Origin: an uncultured Lachnospiraceae bacterium
GTDB lineage: Bacteria; Bacillota; Clostridia; Lachnospirales; Lachnospiraceae
NCBI GenBank assembly: GCA_910584585.1
Contig: CAJUBP010000036.1
Span: 1-51,695, forward strand
DNA length: 51,695 nucleotides
Reading direction: 5' to 3'
A program made the position numbers and the translations under genes. The notes below the pieces were generated by a model. The model searched no databases and was not told the origin of the DNA. It saw only the letters and a program-made list of their open reading frames with translations. Shown here in pieces: positions 17,044 through 24,643 of this stretch (position 1 is the first letter of the stretch; each line of letters starts with the position of its first letter).

Positions 17044-17396
17044 ATTCCGCTCATCCTTCCTATTGTCTTTTGCCCATATTTTGTATTTTCATTATAACCT
17101 GATACACCCTTTTCAATAAACAAGCAAAAATCTCGCAATTTCTCGCTTTATGCTTTTGATGAAGCCATTTTTGATAAAATCGGGGCAAATTTTCAACATA
17201 AACATCTGTCGTCCCCCTAATGCTGCACAAGGCTATATTGATATGCTTTGCAAATACCTCCACTGTAAAATTATGGGGCATCCCAGTACTGACTTCTTTT
17301 TTCAAGATGCTGAACACAGCGAAACAATAAACCATTGAAGGAATAAAAATAAGGACAGCGTCAATGCGTTGTCCTTGTTCCTGTCATATAAACAAT
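17044..17396. other. Intergenic stretch with terminator
   Basis: A minus-strand stem (AAGGACA at one side, TGTCCTT at the other, 17350-17377) followed by ATTTTTATT ends the operon to the right. A 91-codon frame at 17060-17335 has no ribosome binding site or recognisable features, and I do not call it. The remainder probably holds the xis-int promoter. Confidence 0.5.
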
Positions 17397-17921
17397 TCAA
17401 ATACCTAAATAATCCATCAAAGCGTAATCTCGGTTTTTGTTTTCTATTTTTCTTACCTGTTCCAGAATTTCAAAATCCGCTTCGCTCCCGTTTAGTTGCA
17501 AACAATAAGATTGTTCCATCTGTTTTTCTTCCACCTTTACAGTGATTAATTCCAACTCTTCAAGCGCGTAATTCATTATATAATAAAAATCATCTATTGA
17601 AGTTTTCCTTAAACTGTGGTTTGAAATTGTTGTTACTAAATTCAGGCATTCTTCCAAACATTTTTTCTCCGTCCTTACCGGTTCTTTTGATATATCTTCA
17701 TCACATCCTCCGTTTCTCCCTGCCTGGCATTTTCCACCTGTAAAAAGAACTGACAACGCTTTGTATAAGTCCCTTTTTCCTATTTGAACATCATCATCTT
17801 CTTCTATTCTTCCTGTTCCACAATAGTCCAGAATTTCCTCTTGAGACATTTTTTCCGTTAGGCCGGTTTTATATAGATTTTGAAATCTTTCCGCTGTACG
17901 AACTTTTTCCGCCATCTGCAT
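17397..17921 (-). CDS. Hypothetical protein, second gene of an orphan pair
   Basis: The 174-residue soluble protein is acidic and helical, with no membrane segment. Visible features are EKMSQEEILDYCGTG near residue 22, four scattered Cys in the middle, and a C-terminal helical region (ILEQVRKIENKNRDYALMDY). I do not recognise a family. It starts 22 bases after the stop of the 293-residue gene and is followed by its own terminator, so the pair forms an independent operon. It sits between an integrase module and a plasmid-like cassette, a typical cargo position. Confidence 0.6.
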   Translation of the reverse strand: MQMAEKVRTAERFQNLYKTGLTEKMSQEEILDYCGTGRIEEDDDVQIGKRDLYKALSVLFTGGKCQAGRNGGCDEDISKEPVRTEKKCLEECLNLVTTISNHSLRKTSIDDFYYIMNYALEELELITVKVEEKQMEQSYCLQLNGSEADFEILEQVRKIENKNRDYALMDYLGI

Positions 17922-17942
17922 GATGGCTTCAAATTTCTGTTT

Positions 17943-18824
17943 TCATTGCTTTACCAGGGCATATTGATATTCGTACATGGTTCTCATAGATGTTCTTCTT
18001 GGTATATTTCTTTTGGAAACCTTTACAAAAATTCTGCTTTCGAACAGGTCTGCCATTCGGGTATGTATATCCTTGACGTAATAACCGTTTACAATTTCCT
18101 CTATTCTTCTTTTAGGCGTGTTATTATTCAATTTTTCTCTCAAATGAGAAAAATCATGTGACATTAAAGATGTTGGTTCCGAAAATCTTCTTGTCTTTTC
18201 AGTTTCAATCAGGCTTTTGGCCATCTGTTTAGCCTGTTTCGCATCTTTTTCGGACCTTAACACAGGCAAAATATCTGTAAGATATTCTATTATTTTATCT
18301 CGTTCTTCTGATGTGATGGTGACAGTTCTCTTTTTAAAAATTTTTAATAATTCTTTCAGTTCAAATGCCACATTGTCCCCGGTGAAAATAAACTTGCCTC
18401 CCTCACCATTTGCAGAGTCTGACTTGTACCAGTTAATCTCTTCTTTGCTGAATCCAATCGTGTTTAAAATATCTGAAAATTTCCTTATTATGCTATCCGC
18501 CACTTTATCTGTATCACTTTTTTCATTCGTTTTGGTAAAAACTTCTTTTGTCCAGTCATTCTCTATCCATATGTCCGCAATTTTCCTCCTTTGGATTTTC
18601 TTTTCTCCCTCCACTTTTGCCCGACAGGACAGGAAGAGCATGATAAATTCCATAAGCTCCCAGTCATCCAGGCACTCATTTTGCCCTACTTTCCTCTCCA
18701 GGCGCTGGAAAATCCCTTTTCCGCCCAGTTTGAAAAAGAAGGTACGCTCCACAGCCAGCATCTGCTCCGTCAGCGCTTTGTTTGTGATGTCTTTGTTCTG
18801 GTACACTATTTCATCTGTTCCCAT
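17943..18824 (-). CDS. Hypothetical protein, first gene of an orphan pair
   Basis: The 293-residue soluble protein is Lys/Glu-rich and mostly helical, with no signal peptide or membrane segment. Readable blocks are FKLGGKGIFQRLERKVGQN near 32, DDWELMEFIMLFLSCR near 53, IIRKFSDILNTIGFSKEEIN near 112, and a basic C-terminus with RNIPRRTSMRTMYEYQYAL. No catalytic motif is evident. The start is preceded by GGAAAGGAAAAAAC. It is probably cotranscribed with the 174-residue gene. The function is unknown; defence or element-control cargo is possible but unproven. Confidence 0.6.
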   Translation of the reverse strand: MGTDEIVYQNKDITNKALTEQMLAVERTFFFKLGGKGIFQRLERKVGQNECLDDWELMEFIMLFLSCRAKVEGEKKIQRRKIADIWIENDWTKEVFTKTNEKSDTDKVADSIIRKFSDILNTIGFSKEEINWYKSDSANGEGGKFIFTGDNVAFELKELLKIFKKRTVTITSEERDKIIEYLTDILPVLRSEKDAKQAKQMAKSLIETEKTRRFSEPTSLMSHDFSHLREKLNNNTPKRRIEEIVNGYYVKDIHTRMADLFESRIFVKVSKRNIPRRTSMRTMYEYQYALVKQ

Positions 18825-18987
18825 GTTTTTTCCTTTCCGGGATGTTTTTCCGCTGCTGCTTTTATTATATCCGCTTTCGTTCTGGAAAGCAATGGTTCCC
18901 TGTTTTTCTTTCTGTCCCGTTGTAACAGTTCAGCCCAGGACTTTGCGCTTGCTGCAAAGTCCGTGAGAATGTGCAATGGTTGAGAAG

Positions 18988-19030
18988 AATCCGGCCTCTT
19001 TGCCGAAGGCAAACTGGAACAGGCCGGATT
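18988..19030. other. Nested hairpin A
   Basis: Outer arms AATCCGGCCT/AGGCCGGATT (10 pairs) enclose an inner stem TTTGCC/GGCAAA with a GAA triloop on the plus strand. The internal loop is asymmetric, 1 versus 7 bases. It lies between the 27-residue peptide gene and the orphan pair, directly beside hairpin B. Confidence 0.65.
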
Positions 19031-19031
19031 C

Positions 19032-19064
19032 AGTAACTATGAAGCCGAAGGCTGAATAGTTACT
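19032..19064. other. Nested hairpin B
   Basis: Outer arms AGTAACTAT/ATAGTTACT (9 pairs), a symmetric 2x2 GA/GA internal loop, inner stem AGCC/GGCT, and a GAA triloop on the plus strand. The symmetry is exact over 33 bases. It may be a terminator for the minus-strand genes to the right, although no T-run follows on that strand. Confidence 0.65.
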
Positions 19065-19072
19065 CCCCATTT

Positions 19073-19156
19073 TTATTTTTCATCTTCCCCCTGTGACAGC
19101 GCCTGCGCGAACACTGTCAGTATTCCGATGATTATAAATTTTATGAAGTGGTTCAT
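19073..19156 (-). CDS. 27-residue single-pass membrane peptide
   Basis: The ATG overlaps the DUF5688 stop (ATGA) and is preceded by GGAAGGAGG at workable spacing, so translation is coupled. The peptide reads MNHFIKFIIIGILTVFAQAL followed by a short charged tail (SQGEDEK). It is one membrane helix with a basic N-terminus. Very short toxins and membrane regulators look like this, but I do not recognise a family. Confidence 0.5.
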   Translation of the reverse strand: MNHFIKFIIIGILTVFAQALSQGEDEK

Positions 19157-20103
19157 TCCAGGTTCGCCTCCTTCCCCTGCCGGCCTTCCCAGGCAATCCT
19201 GATTTCCCCGCTTTCCCTGGAATAAAGGTATACGCTCCCGGACAGCCGCTCCTCTGCCGCCACTTCGCAATGGTTGACTTCGCGCACCATGCCCGCAAGC
19301 TCTTCCGGCCTTTCCCGGCCCGCCGGAATTGCCAGGACCTCAAACACGGAGCTTGGGAGGATGTACAAATCATCCTGGAGCCGCTCCGCAGCCTCCCGGA
19401 AACTTTCCGGGTACAGCAGGATGGAGGCGCCGCTGACGCTCCCGGCGTTCACTGCCACATACATCTTTACCGGGAACCCGCCCATGGCGCGTTCCCCGTC
19501 GGGCAGGCATTGCCCTCCGGCTTCCAGGAGGATTTCACGCATGCTTCTCACCTGCGGGTTTTTGTGTCTTTTATGGCATATATGGGCGCATTCCTCCAGT
19601 TCTTCCTGGCTGATCCCCCAGAGTTTCAGGTGGCTTTTGTCAACCAGCACTGTCCCCCGGCTTCCGCCGCCCAGATCCTCCATATAGCAGTAGACTTCCG
19701 CAAGGTCCAGGAACCTGCGGTGGGGCAATGCCTCCAGCAGCTCCTGGTTCGCTTTGTAATTAATGACCTTTATATCCAGTTTTTCCCTTGCCAGACACCA
19801 GCGGGTGAAGCCGGACAGGATTGAGACATTTTCCGGCGGCCTGTGTCGGCGAAAATCCCTCTCGATTTCCCGGATGACTTCCGGGAAGCCCTTTCCCTTC
19901 CGGTATTCCTCATAATATTCCTCCAGGTAAACGGTGGGGAAGGCTGTTTCACTGGGGCTGTACAGGATAATCCCGCGCCTGCGCACCCCGTTGTTTTTCA
20001 GGACTTCCCGCAGTCTGGCTGTCTTCCCCTCAAAACTTTTTTCCAGTGCTCTGGCTGTCTTTTCTATAAATTCTTCAAATTCCATCATTGTGTTATCCTC
20101 CAT
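19153..20103 (-). CDS. DUF5688 family protein
   Basis: The 316-residue protein shows the DUF5688 pattern: EFEEFIEKTARALEKSF, an early RREV-like basic stretch, FPTVYLEEYYEEYRKGKGF near residue 55, the middle KVINYKANQELLEALPHRRF, and late LLYPESFREAAERLQDDLYI with SSVFEVLAIP. The family is common on gut Firmicutes plasmids and elements and has no assigned function. Internal ATGs near the start make the exact beginning uncertain. It heads the 27-residue peptide and lies behind the Rad52-like gene in one minus-strand string. Confidence 0.75.
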   Translation of the reverse strand: MEDNTMMEFEEFIEKTARALEKSFEGKTARLREVLKNNGVRRRGIILYSPSETAFPTVYLEEYYEEYRKGKGFPEVIREIERDFRRHRPPENVSILSGFTRWCLAREKLDIKVINYKANQELLEALPHRRFLDLAEVYCYMEDLGGGSRGTVLVDKSHLKLWGISQEELEECAHICHKRHKNPQVRSMREILLEAGGQCLPDGERAMGGFPVKMYVAVNAGSVSGASILLYPESFREAAERLQDDLYILPSSVFEVLAIPAGRERPEELAGMVREVNHCEVAAEERLSGSVYLYSRESGEIRIAWEGRQGKEANLE

Positions 20104-20125
20104 CCATAATAAGAAAATGCCGCTT

Positions 20126-21046
20126 TTACGCGGCTTCTTTGGGTTTCGTTTTCTTTAAGCTGTTCAACGCGTTTGTGTAAATCTCCGGGGTCATCTGCCC
20201 GATTCCGCTGATATGGTAACGCTCCAGGACCGTTTCCAAAGTGACCCCGGTGCGCTCCAGCTCTTTTTCCAGGGCTTTTTTCTGGGCGGCGCTTATCTTC
20301 TTCCCTTTCCCGGCAGGTTTTGCAGGCTTTGGCGGCTCCATTTCCGTTGTGGTTTTTAAGTCTGCTGCCGCCCCGGTTTCTTCCGTGCTTCCTGCAGTTT
20401 TTCTTCTTTTGCCGCTTCCCACGGTTTTCTGTTCTTTCACGCTTCCTTCCCTGCCAGAGTCTTTCCCGCCTTTGGCTTCCTCCCCGCTCTCAGACGCGTT
20501 CTTTCTTCCGGCCTCCTCCGGGGGCATCTCCGGTTTCCCTTTGAGTTCAAACACCGTCTGCCCTTTCCCGTTGACGATGGAGAGGGCGCGGATTTCCCTC
20601 TGGCTGTTACAGGCGATGGAACGCACCCGGAAACGGTCCGGGGTCACATACCGCCCTTTCCGCTCCAGGATCTCCGCTTTCCCGGCCGGAATCCAGATAA
20701 ACGGGGCGGTGTAAAGCTCCCGGCCTACGCCCCAGTTAAAGCAGGCCCGCTTAAAGGAATCGGAGGCCTGCCCCTTCTCCTTTTCCGCGTAGCCCGCGGT
20801 TCCCACGTCCTGTTTGGCAATCCACTGCCCTTTTTCCCGGTCCCACACTTCCACGGTGCAGTACAGGTTACCGTTAATCTCCTGGTGGCTCCTGCGCCAG
20901 CCGAAGGGCGTGAAGGTTTCGTCTAAAATCCTCTGGTCCACCCTGGCGTCTTTGAACAGCAGCAGGCTCAGCCCTTTCCCATTAATTGCCGCCACCCTGC
21001 ATTCGATTTCTTCTGCCCGCAGCAGGCGGATGGTTTCTTTTTCCAT
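20126..21046 (-). CDS. Rad52/Rad22-like single-strand annealing protein
   Basis: The 306-residue protein has the Rad52 core in its first 170 residues: LDETFTPFGWRRSHQEINGN, YCTVEVWDREKGQW, and the conserved ASDSFKRACFNWGVGRELY near residue 92. The middle 75 residues are low-complexity Glu/Lys/Ser. The C-terminal helix pair (AAQKKALEKELERTGVTLE, then YHISGIGQMTPEIYTNALN) is typical of phage recombinases of this group. It would anneal complementary single strands. The YqaJ exonuclease one gene upstream supplies resected DNA, a phage-style recombination pair. Confidence 0.88.
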   Translation of the reverse strand: MEKETIRLLRAEEIECRVAAINGKGLSLLLFKDARVDQRILDETFTPFGWRRSHQEINGNLYCTVEVWDREKGQWIAKQDVGTAGYAEKEKGQASDSFKRACFNWGVGRELYTAPFIWIPAGKAEILERKGRYVTPDRFRVRSIACNSQREIRALSIVNGKGQTVFELKGKPEMPPEEAGRKNASESGEEAKGGKDSGREGSVKEQKTVGSGKRRKTAGSTEETGAAADLKTTTEMEPPKPAKPAGKGKKISAAQKKALEKELERTGVTLETVLERYHISGIGQMTPEIYTNALNSLKKTKPKEAA

Positions 21047-21322
21047 ACGCGCTCCTTTCTTTTTATGGCAGTGAAAAGCGGCAGTGGATAGTTCTTCCCC
21101 CTGCCGCGCGCTGCCTGTTTTATGATATTTTTTATGGTTTCAGTGTCTTTTCGGGAAAAATCAGATTCCCGCAGACAGCTTCTTATGTTATGCGCCCGGC
21201 ATGGCCTGCCGGTTTCCGGCTCCTTTCCCCGGATTTTTGCCATTAATCAGCGTCGTTTCCTGCGCTTTTCCAACAGCCGGTATCATTCCTTTGTTTCTCA
21301 CGGTTTTCGGCGTAACTGCCTT

Positions 21323-22261
21323 TTACGCCACTGTAAGCCGCCGGTAGCTGCTTTTCACGCAGTACTGGTCGTAAATCTCCTTCCGCTCTTTCTGCAGCCG
21401 CTTACGGTCAAAGGTGGTGGAGTTTACGGTCTTCCAGCTGATTTTCCGGTCCCCGACCACGCCGCTTTCGTATTCCTTCAGGTATCCCTTCATCTGGTTT
21501 GTGACCGCCTCTTTCTGCCTTTCCAACTCTTTTATCTGCCCGGAAAGCTCGTCATACCGGCTGCAGAGGGGCAGGGCTTCCTCCGGGAGCCGGAGGGCGG
21601 CCCCGTTGGAATCCCGGTACTTCCCATTCAGGAACCTTGTGGTGGCTTCGGAGCCGTCCGCCGGAGGCTCTTTCCCGCCCAGGACGTATTCTTCCCAGAA
21701 TTCTTTTTCCATCTGGACGATTCCCTTTATCATGCCTTCGTCGCGGAAGGCTTCATGATATATGAAATGGTTCCCGCCCACTAAGGCGGCGATATAGGTT
21801 TTCTCCGCGCCTGTCACCGCCATGTAATGCTGTATCTGGCACTGGTATTCCAGGGGGATCCCTTCCTCCCACGCTTCCAGTTTGTACGCGCTGGCTGTTT
21901 TGGCTTCAAAAACGCACAGCTTCCCGTTTTCGTTGATGACCCCGTCCAGGTCCGCCAGCATGAACGGGTGCTCCCCGCTCTGCAGGATGGCCCTGCGGTT
22001 CCGCACCTTCAGCCCGGTCCTCCTTGTGAATTCCTTTTTCACCACAGGCTCCAGGAGCGTGCCGAACCGGGCGCATTCGGATTCCGTCCCTTCTGGCTCC
22101 GCCTGCCCGGTCTTGTCCAGCCAGAGCTGGAACACGGAGCGGAATTTATTCACCCCCGCGATAATGGAAGCGTCGGAGCCTCCTATGCCCATCCTTCTCC
22201 ACTGGAGCCATTCTTCCCGGCCCATGCCCGCTGTCTTCACTAAAACTCTCATAATGTTCAC
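21323..22261 (-). CDS. YqaJ-like viral recombinase exonuclease
   Basis: The 312-residue protein shows the lambda-exonuclease fold of YqaJ: EWLQWRRMGIGGSDASIIAG near residue 17, GTLLEPVVKKEFTRRTGLKV, then the catalytic MLADLDGVI (Asp) and LCVFEAKTA (Glu-x-Lys) near 108-122, and YQCQIQHYMAV near 140. The last 100 residues are a coiled tail. It would resect double-stranded ends for the Rad52-like protein. A 276-base gap with a GCGGCAG/CTGCCGC hairpin separates the two genes. Confidence 0.88.
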   Translation of the reverse strand: MNIMRVLVKTAGMGREEWLQWRRMGIGGSDASIIAGVNKFRSVFQLWLDKTGQAEPEGTESECARFGTLLEPVVKKEFTRRTGLKVRNRRAILQSGEHPFMLADLDGVINENGKLCVFEAKTASAYKLEAWEEGIPLEYQCQIQHYMAVTGAEKTYIAALVGGNHFIYHEAFRDEGMIKGIVQMEKEFWEEYVLGGKEPPADGSEATTRFLNGKYRDSNGAALRLPEEALPLCSRYDELSGQIKELERQKEAVTNQMKGYLKEYESGVVGDRKISWKTVNSTTFDRKRLQKERKEIYDQYCVKSSYRRLTVA

Positions 22262-22424
22262 CCTTTCCTTTCAATTAATCCGGCGCGACTAATGATAAAA
22301 AGCTGGTTTACTACAATTGCCGCGCCTTGCCTTCAGTTTCTTCCTAAGAATGCGGCAGTGAAAATCTCCGTTTTTCATCGCTGCCTTTCCCTTCAGTTTT
22401 CCCAGCTGTGGCGGGCTGCCTTCC

Positions 22425-23360
22425 TTACGCAATCTTTTTCATCAGGCGGTGCGCCCGGTCTGTCAGCAGGCTCCCGTCCATGACCCTGGAGAACAGGTTC
22501 TCCTTATAATTCCCGGAATCCCGCAGGGGCTTCCCGTGGGTGGCGAAGTCTGACGCCGCGTTGACGAACCGGTACCCGTTCTTTGGGACTTCCCGGAGGT
22601 CCGGGGCTTCAAAATACCTGAGTTCCATGTCCTCCCGCTGCCTTTCGACGTTCTTTTTCTGGGTCCGGCTCATGGATTCCTCCAGCGGGAGCAGGGCGTG
22701 GATGGCTTCCCTGGCTTTCGCGTCCGTGAGCTTCACCCTGCTTAACGCCTCAAGTTCCCTCCCCAGCGTGTCCATGTAGCGTTCCGCCAAAAGCAGCGTG
22801 CTTTCAGCCTCCCCAATGCGGTCCCGCACCCTGGAAGTGTGCATGGCGGACCAGCTCCTCGCCGCTGTGGACAGGGCGAGGTTCAGCGTGTTGCTGCAGA
22901 CCACCCGCACGGGGGTCATGGCCACCTTTATGGCGCCGCTCCCGTCATGGGAGTTGGAGAACACCATGTAGGGGCTGATCCTGTCCCCCAGCATGATGTA
23001 CTCCCGCGGCATCCTGGCCAGCACCCACACTTTCCTTCCCCCGTTGAGGGAGCCGGCGGTCTCATAGCGCACCCCTTCCCCCAGGAGCCTGTCCGTGAAG
23101 GCGAAGGCCTCCTCATTCTGCACCACTTTATAGCGGTCTGAGACAATCCCAAGGACTTTCCCGTCCGAGTCCCTTACGTTCGCCCAAAACCCCGGCGCTT
23201 CCAGCCCGTCTTCCGTGCGTATCCCTTTCTGCTCCACTTTCCAGTCCAGCCCGGCCGCCGCCAGGGCCTCCCTGGAGCTTAAAGCCTCCGCCACTCTGAC
23301 GCCCAGCCCGTGCCAGGGCTTTTCCCTTGTGTAAAACATGGTTTCCACATCTGCTGCCAT
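22425..23360 (-). CDS. DUF932 plasmid/phage-like protein
   Basis: The protein begins MAADVETMFYTREKPWHGLG and contains YKVVQNEEAFAFTDRLLGEG near residue 80, GGRKVWVLARMP, and VCSNTLNLAL near 158, all hallmarks of DUF932 (TIGR03299). The C-terminus is helical. Such proteins accompany plasmid and phage recombination genes; the function is unknown. The start at 23360 has AAAAGGAGGAATTTTAT before it. A longer frame lacks that. Confidence 0.85.
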   Translation of the reverse strand: MAADVETMFYTREKPWHGLGVRVAEALSSREALAAAGLDWKVEQKGIRTEDGLEAPGFWANVRDSDGKVLGIVSDRYKVVQNEEAFAFTDRLLGEGVRYETAGSLNGGRKVWVLARMPREYIMLGDRISPYMVFSNSHDGSGAIKVAMTPVRVVCSNTLNLALSTAARSWSAMHTSRVRDRIGEAESTLLLAERYMDTLGRELEALSRVKLTDAKAREAIHALLPLEESMSRTQKKNVERQREDMELRYFEAPDLREVPKNGYRFVNAASDFATHGKPLRDSGNYKENLFSRVMDGSLLTDRAHRLMKKIA

Positions 23361-23445
23361 ATAAAATTCCTCCTTTTGGTATGATAATGAACGCGCCCGC
23401 ACAGGACTGGAAAAACTCTGTTCCTGTGGGGCGCGAATTTATGCT

Positions 23446-23484
23446 CCTTCCATGGAACGCGGCTGTGCCGCCCTCCATGGAAGG
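23446..23484. other. Nested hairpin C
   Basis: Outer arms CCTTCCATGGA/TCCATGGAAGG (11 pairs), a 2x2 internal loop (AC/CC), inner stem GCGGC/GCCGC, and triloop TGT. The architecture is the same as hairpin B with unrelated bases. It lies in the leader of the DUF932 gene. Confidence 0.65.
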
Positions 23485-23543
23485 AAAAACGGGGCCGCGC
23501 CAAAGCCTTCCAAACAATTGGCTCTGGCACAGTCCCGTTTTTT
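23485..23543. terminator. Bidirectional terminator between lipoprotein and DUF932 genes
   Basis: AAAACGGG pairs with CCCGTTTT, and the inner GCCAAAGCC pairs with GGCTCTGGC with one mismatch. T-runs follow on either strand. It probably ends the surface-protein/lipoprotein transcript. Confidence 0.6.
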
Positions 23544-23788
23544 CCTATTGATATTTTTAAGAAGTTTTCCCATGCAAAATGGGCAAACTCTATAGAAAAG
23601 TTTCCATTCCACCGCTTTCAGTTGGTGCGCAAATAGTAATGAAAGCGGTTCTCACCTTTAATGTTCCGTATTACAATAAGCAAATAAACTGGCACACCCT
23701 GATGGAATATGCCATAGCCACCTTACTGGCAACCTCGGTTGGAGTTTAAAGCAAACCTGCGCACCCTGATGGAATGCGCCGGTTCCGT

Positions 23789-24625
23789 TTATGGCTGGAA
23801 TGATTCTGTTTTCACATAATGGTTCACTAAATTTCCTGACGCGTCACGCCACAAAGCGTCATTCGCGTAAAACGCAATCCGGTATTCCATCCCGCTGAAT
23901 GTGCAGGACACTTCCGTATCGGAAGCCCTGTAAAGGGTGGCGATTTCGTTTGTGCCGGCTGCAGAATCCGACCATTCCATGACGCCAACGGAATTGTCTT
24001 CCGTTTCATCACTGAAGATAGAGACAGCCATTTCCTTTGACCCTTCCGCGTATCTCCCAGCGGCGTCATAAATGGATATGGGATTTTCCGGCAATGACTC
24101 TTCCGTCTCCGGGGCTTCCTCCGGGACGTCATCCGCTCCGTTTTGGCCAGTGGCTATGCCATTTGCCTGGGCGTACTGTTCAAACGCTTTCTCCAGCATT
24201 GCCCCTGTAATGAGCTGCGACTGTGGAACGTCATTGAAGCTCAACGCGCCGGAAGTGAATGCCCCGTCCTCTTCCAGGATAAACTGCAGCCGGGCTTTCA
24301 CTTCCACTTCCTGGTATGTGCAGTACCCGGTGAATTCCACCACATCCTGCCCGTCCTCGCTTTCAAAATATTTCCAGGTGGGGCTTGCAAAGAAACTGTC
24401 AAAAGCCTCCCCAAATGTAATCTCCGGGTAAGCCTCCGGATAGCCATTCTTTACGCTTATTACGTGTTCATCGTCATTGTCAGCGATGTTTTCGGCCTGG
24501 TCTGCCACTTCCTGAGCGATATCTTCTGCCTGCTTTTCCACATCTTTTGCGGTTTCCTGCGCACAGCCTGCCGCCATGCACAGAATGTTCGCCGCTATCA
24601 AGATTGCTGCTAACTTTTTCTTCAT
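23789..24625 (-). CDS. Extracytoplasmic lipoprotein
   Basis: From the ATG at 24625 (behind AGGAGAACCCAT) the protein has a lipoprotein signal, MKKKLAAILIAANILCMAAG followed by Cys at 21. A short amphipathic helix (VEKQAEDIAQEVADQAENIA) follows, then two beta-rich halves around an acidic linker (EEAPETEESLPENP). The first half (FGEAFDSFFASPTWKYFES) resembles secreted peptidase-inhibitor-like lipoproteins of Lachnospiraceae, but I cannot name a family. It starts 18 bases after the surface protein stop, so the two are coexpressed and may act together outside the membrane. Confidence 0.75.
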   Translation of the reverse strand: MKKKLAAILIAANILCMAAGCAQETAKDVEKQAEDIAQEVADQAENIADNDDEHVISVKNGYPEAYPEITFGEAFDSFFASPTWKYFESEDGQDVVEFTGYCTYQEVEVKARLQFILEEDGAFTSGALSFNDVPQSQLITGAMLEKAFEQYAQANGIATGQNGADDVPEEAPETEESLPENPISIYDAAGRYAEGSKEMAVSIFSDETEDNSVGVMEWSDSAAGTNEIATLYRASDTEVSCTFSGMEYRIAFYANDALWRDASGNLVNHYVKTESFQP

Positions 24626-24643
24626 ATGGGTTCTCCTAAACAA

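Larger units (their letters stand above)
23361..23788. other. Intergenic stretch rich in structure
   Basis: It holds hairpin C (23446-23484) and a bidirectional terminator (23485-23543). Two copies of CACCCTGATGGAAT lie near 23695 and 23762. A 56-codon plus-strand frame at 23579-23749 lacks a good ribosome binding site and is not called. Confidence 0.5.

Noticed and set aside
17060..17335. 91-codon frame between xis and the orphan operon
   Set aside because: No ribosome binding site, no recognisable domain, and it overlaps the region expected to hold the xis promoter.
18806..19012. 68-codon frame overlapping the start of the 293-residue gene
   Set aside because: It runs through hairpin A and overlaps the start of a better-supported gene; probably chance.
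23579..23749. 56-codon plus-strand frame after a terminator
   Set aside because: A weak ribosome binding site and no recognisable sequence; kept only as a note in the intergenic entry.
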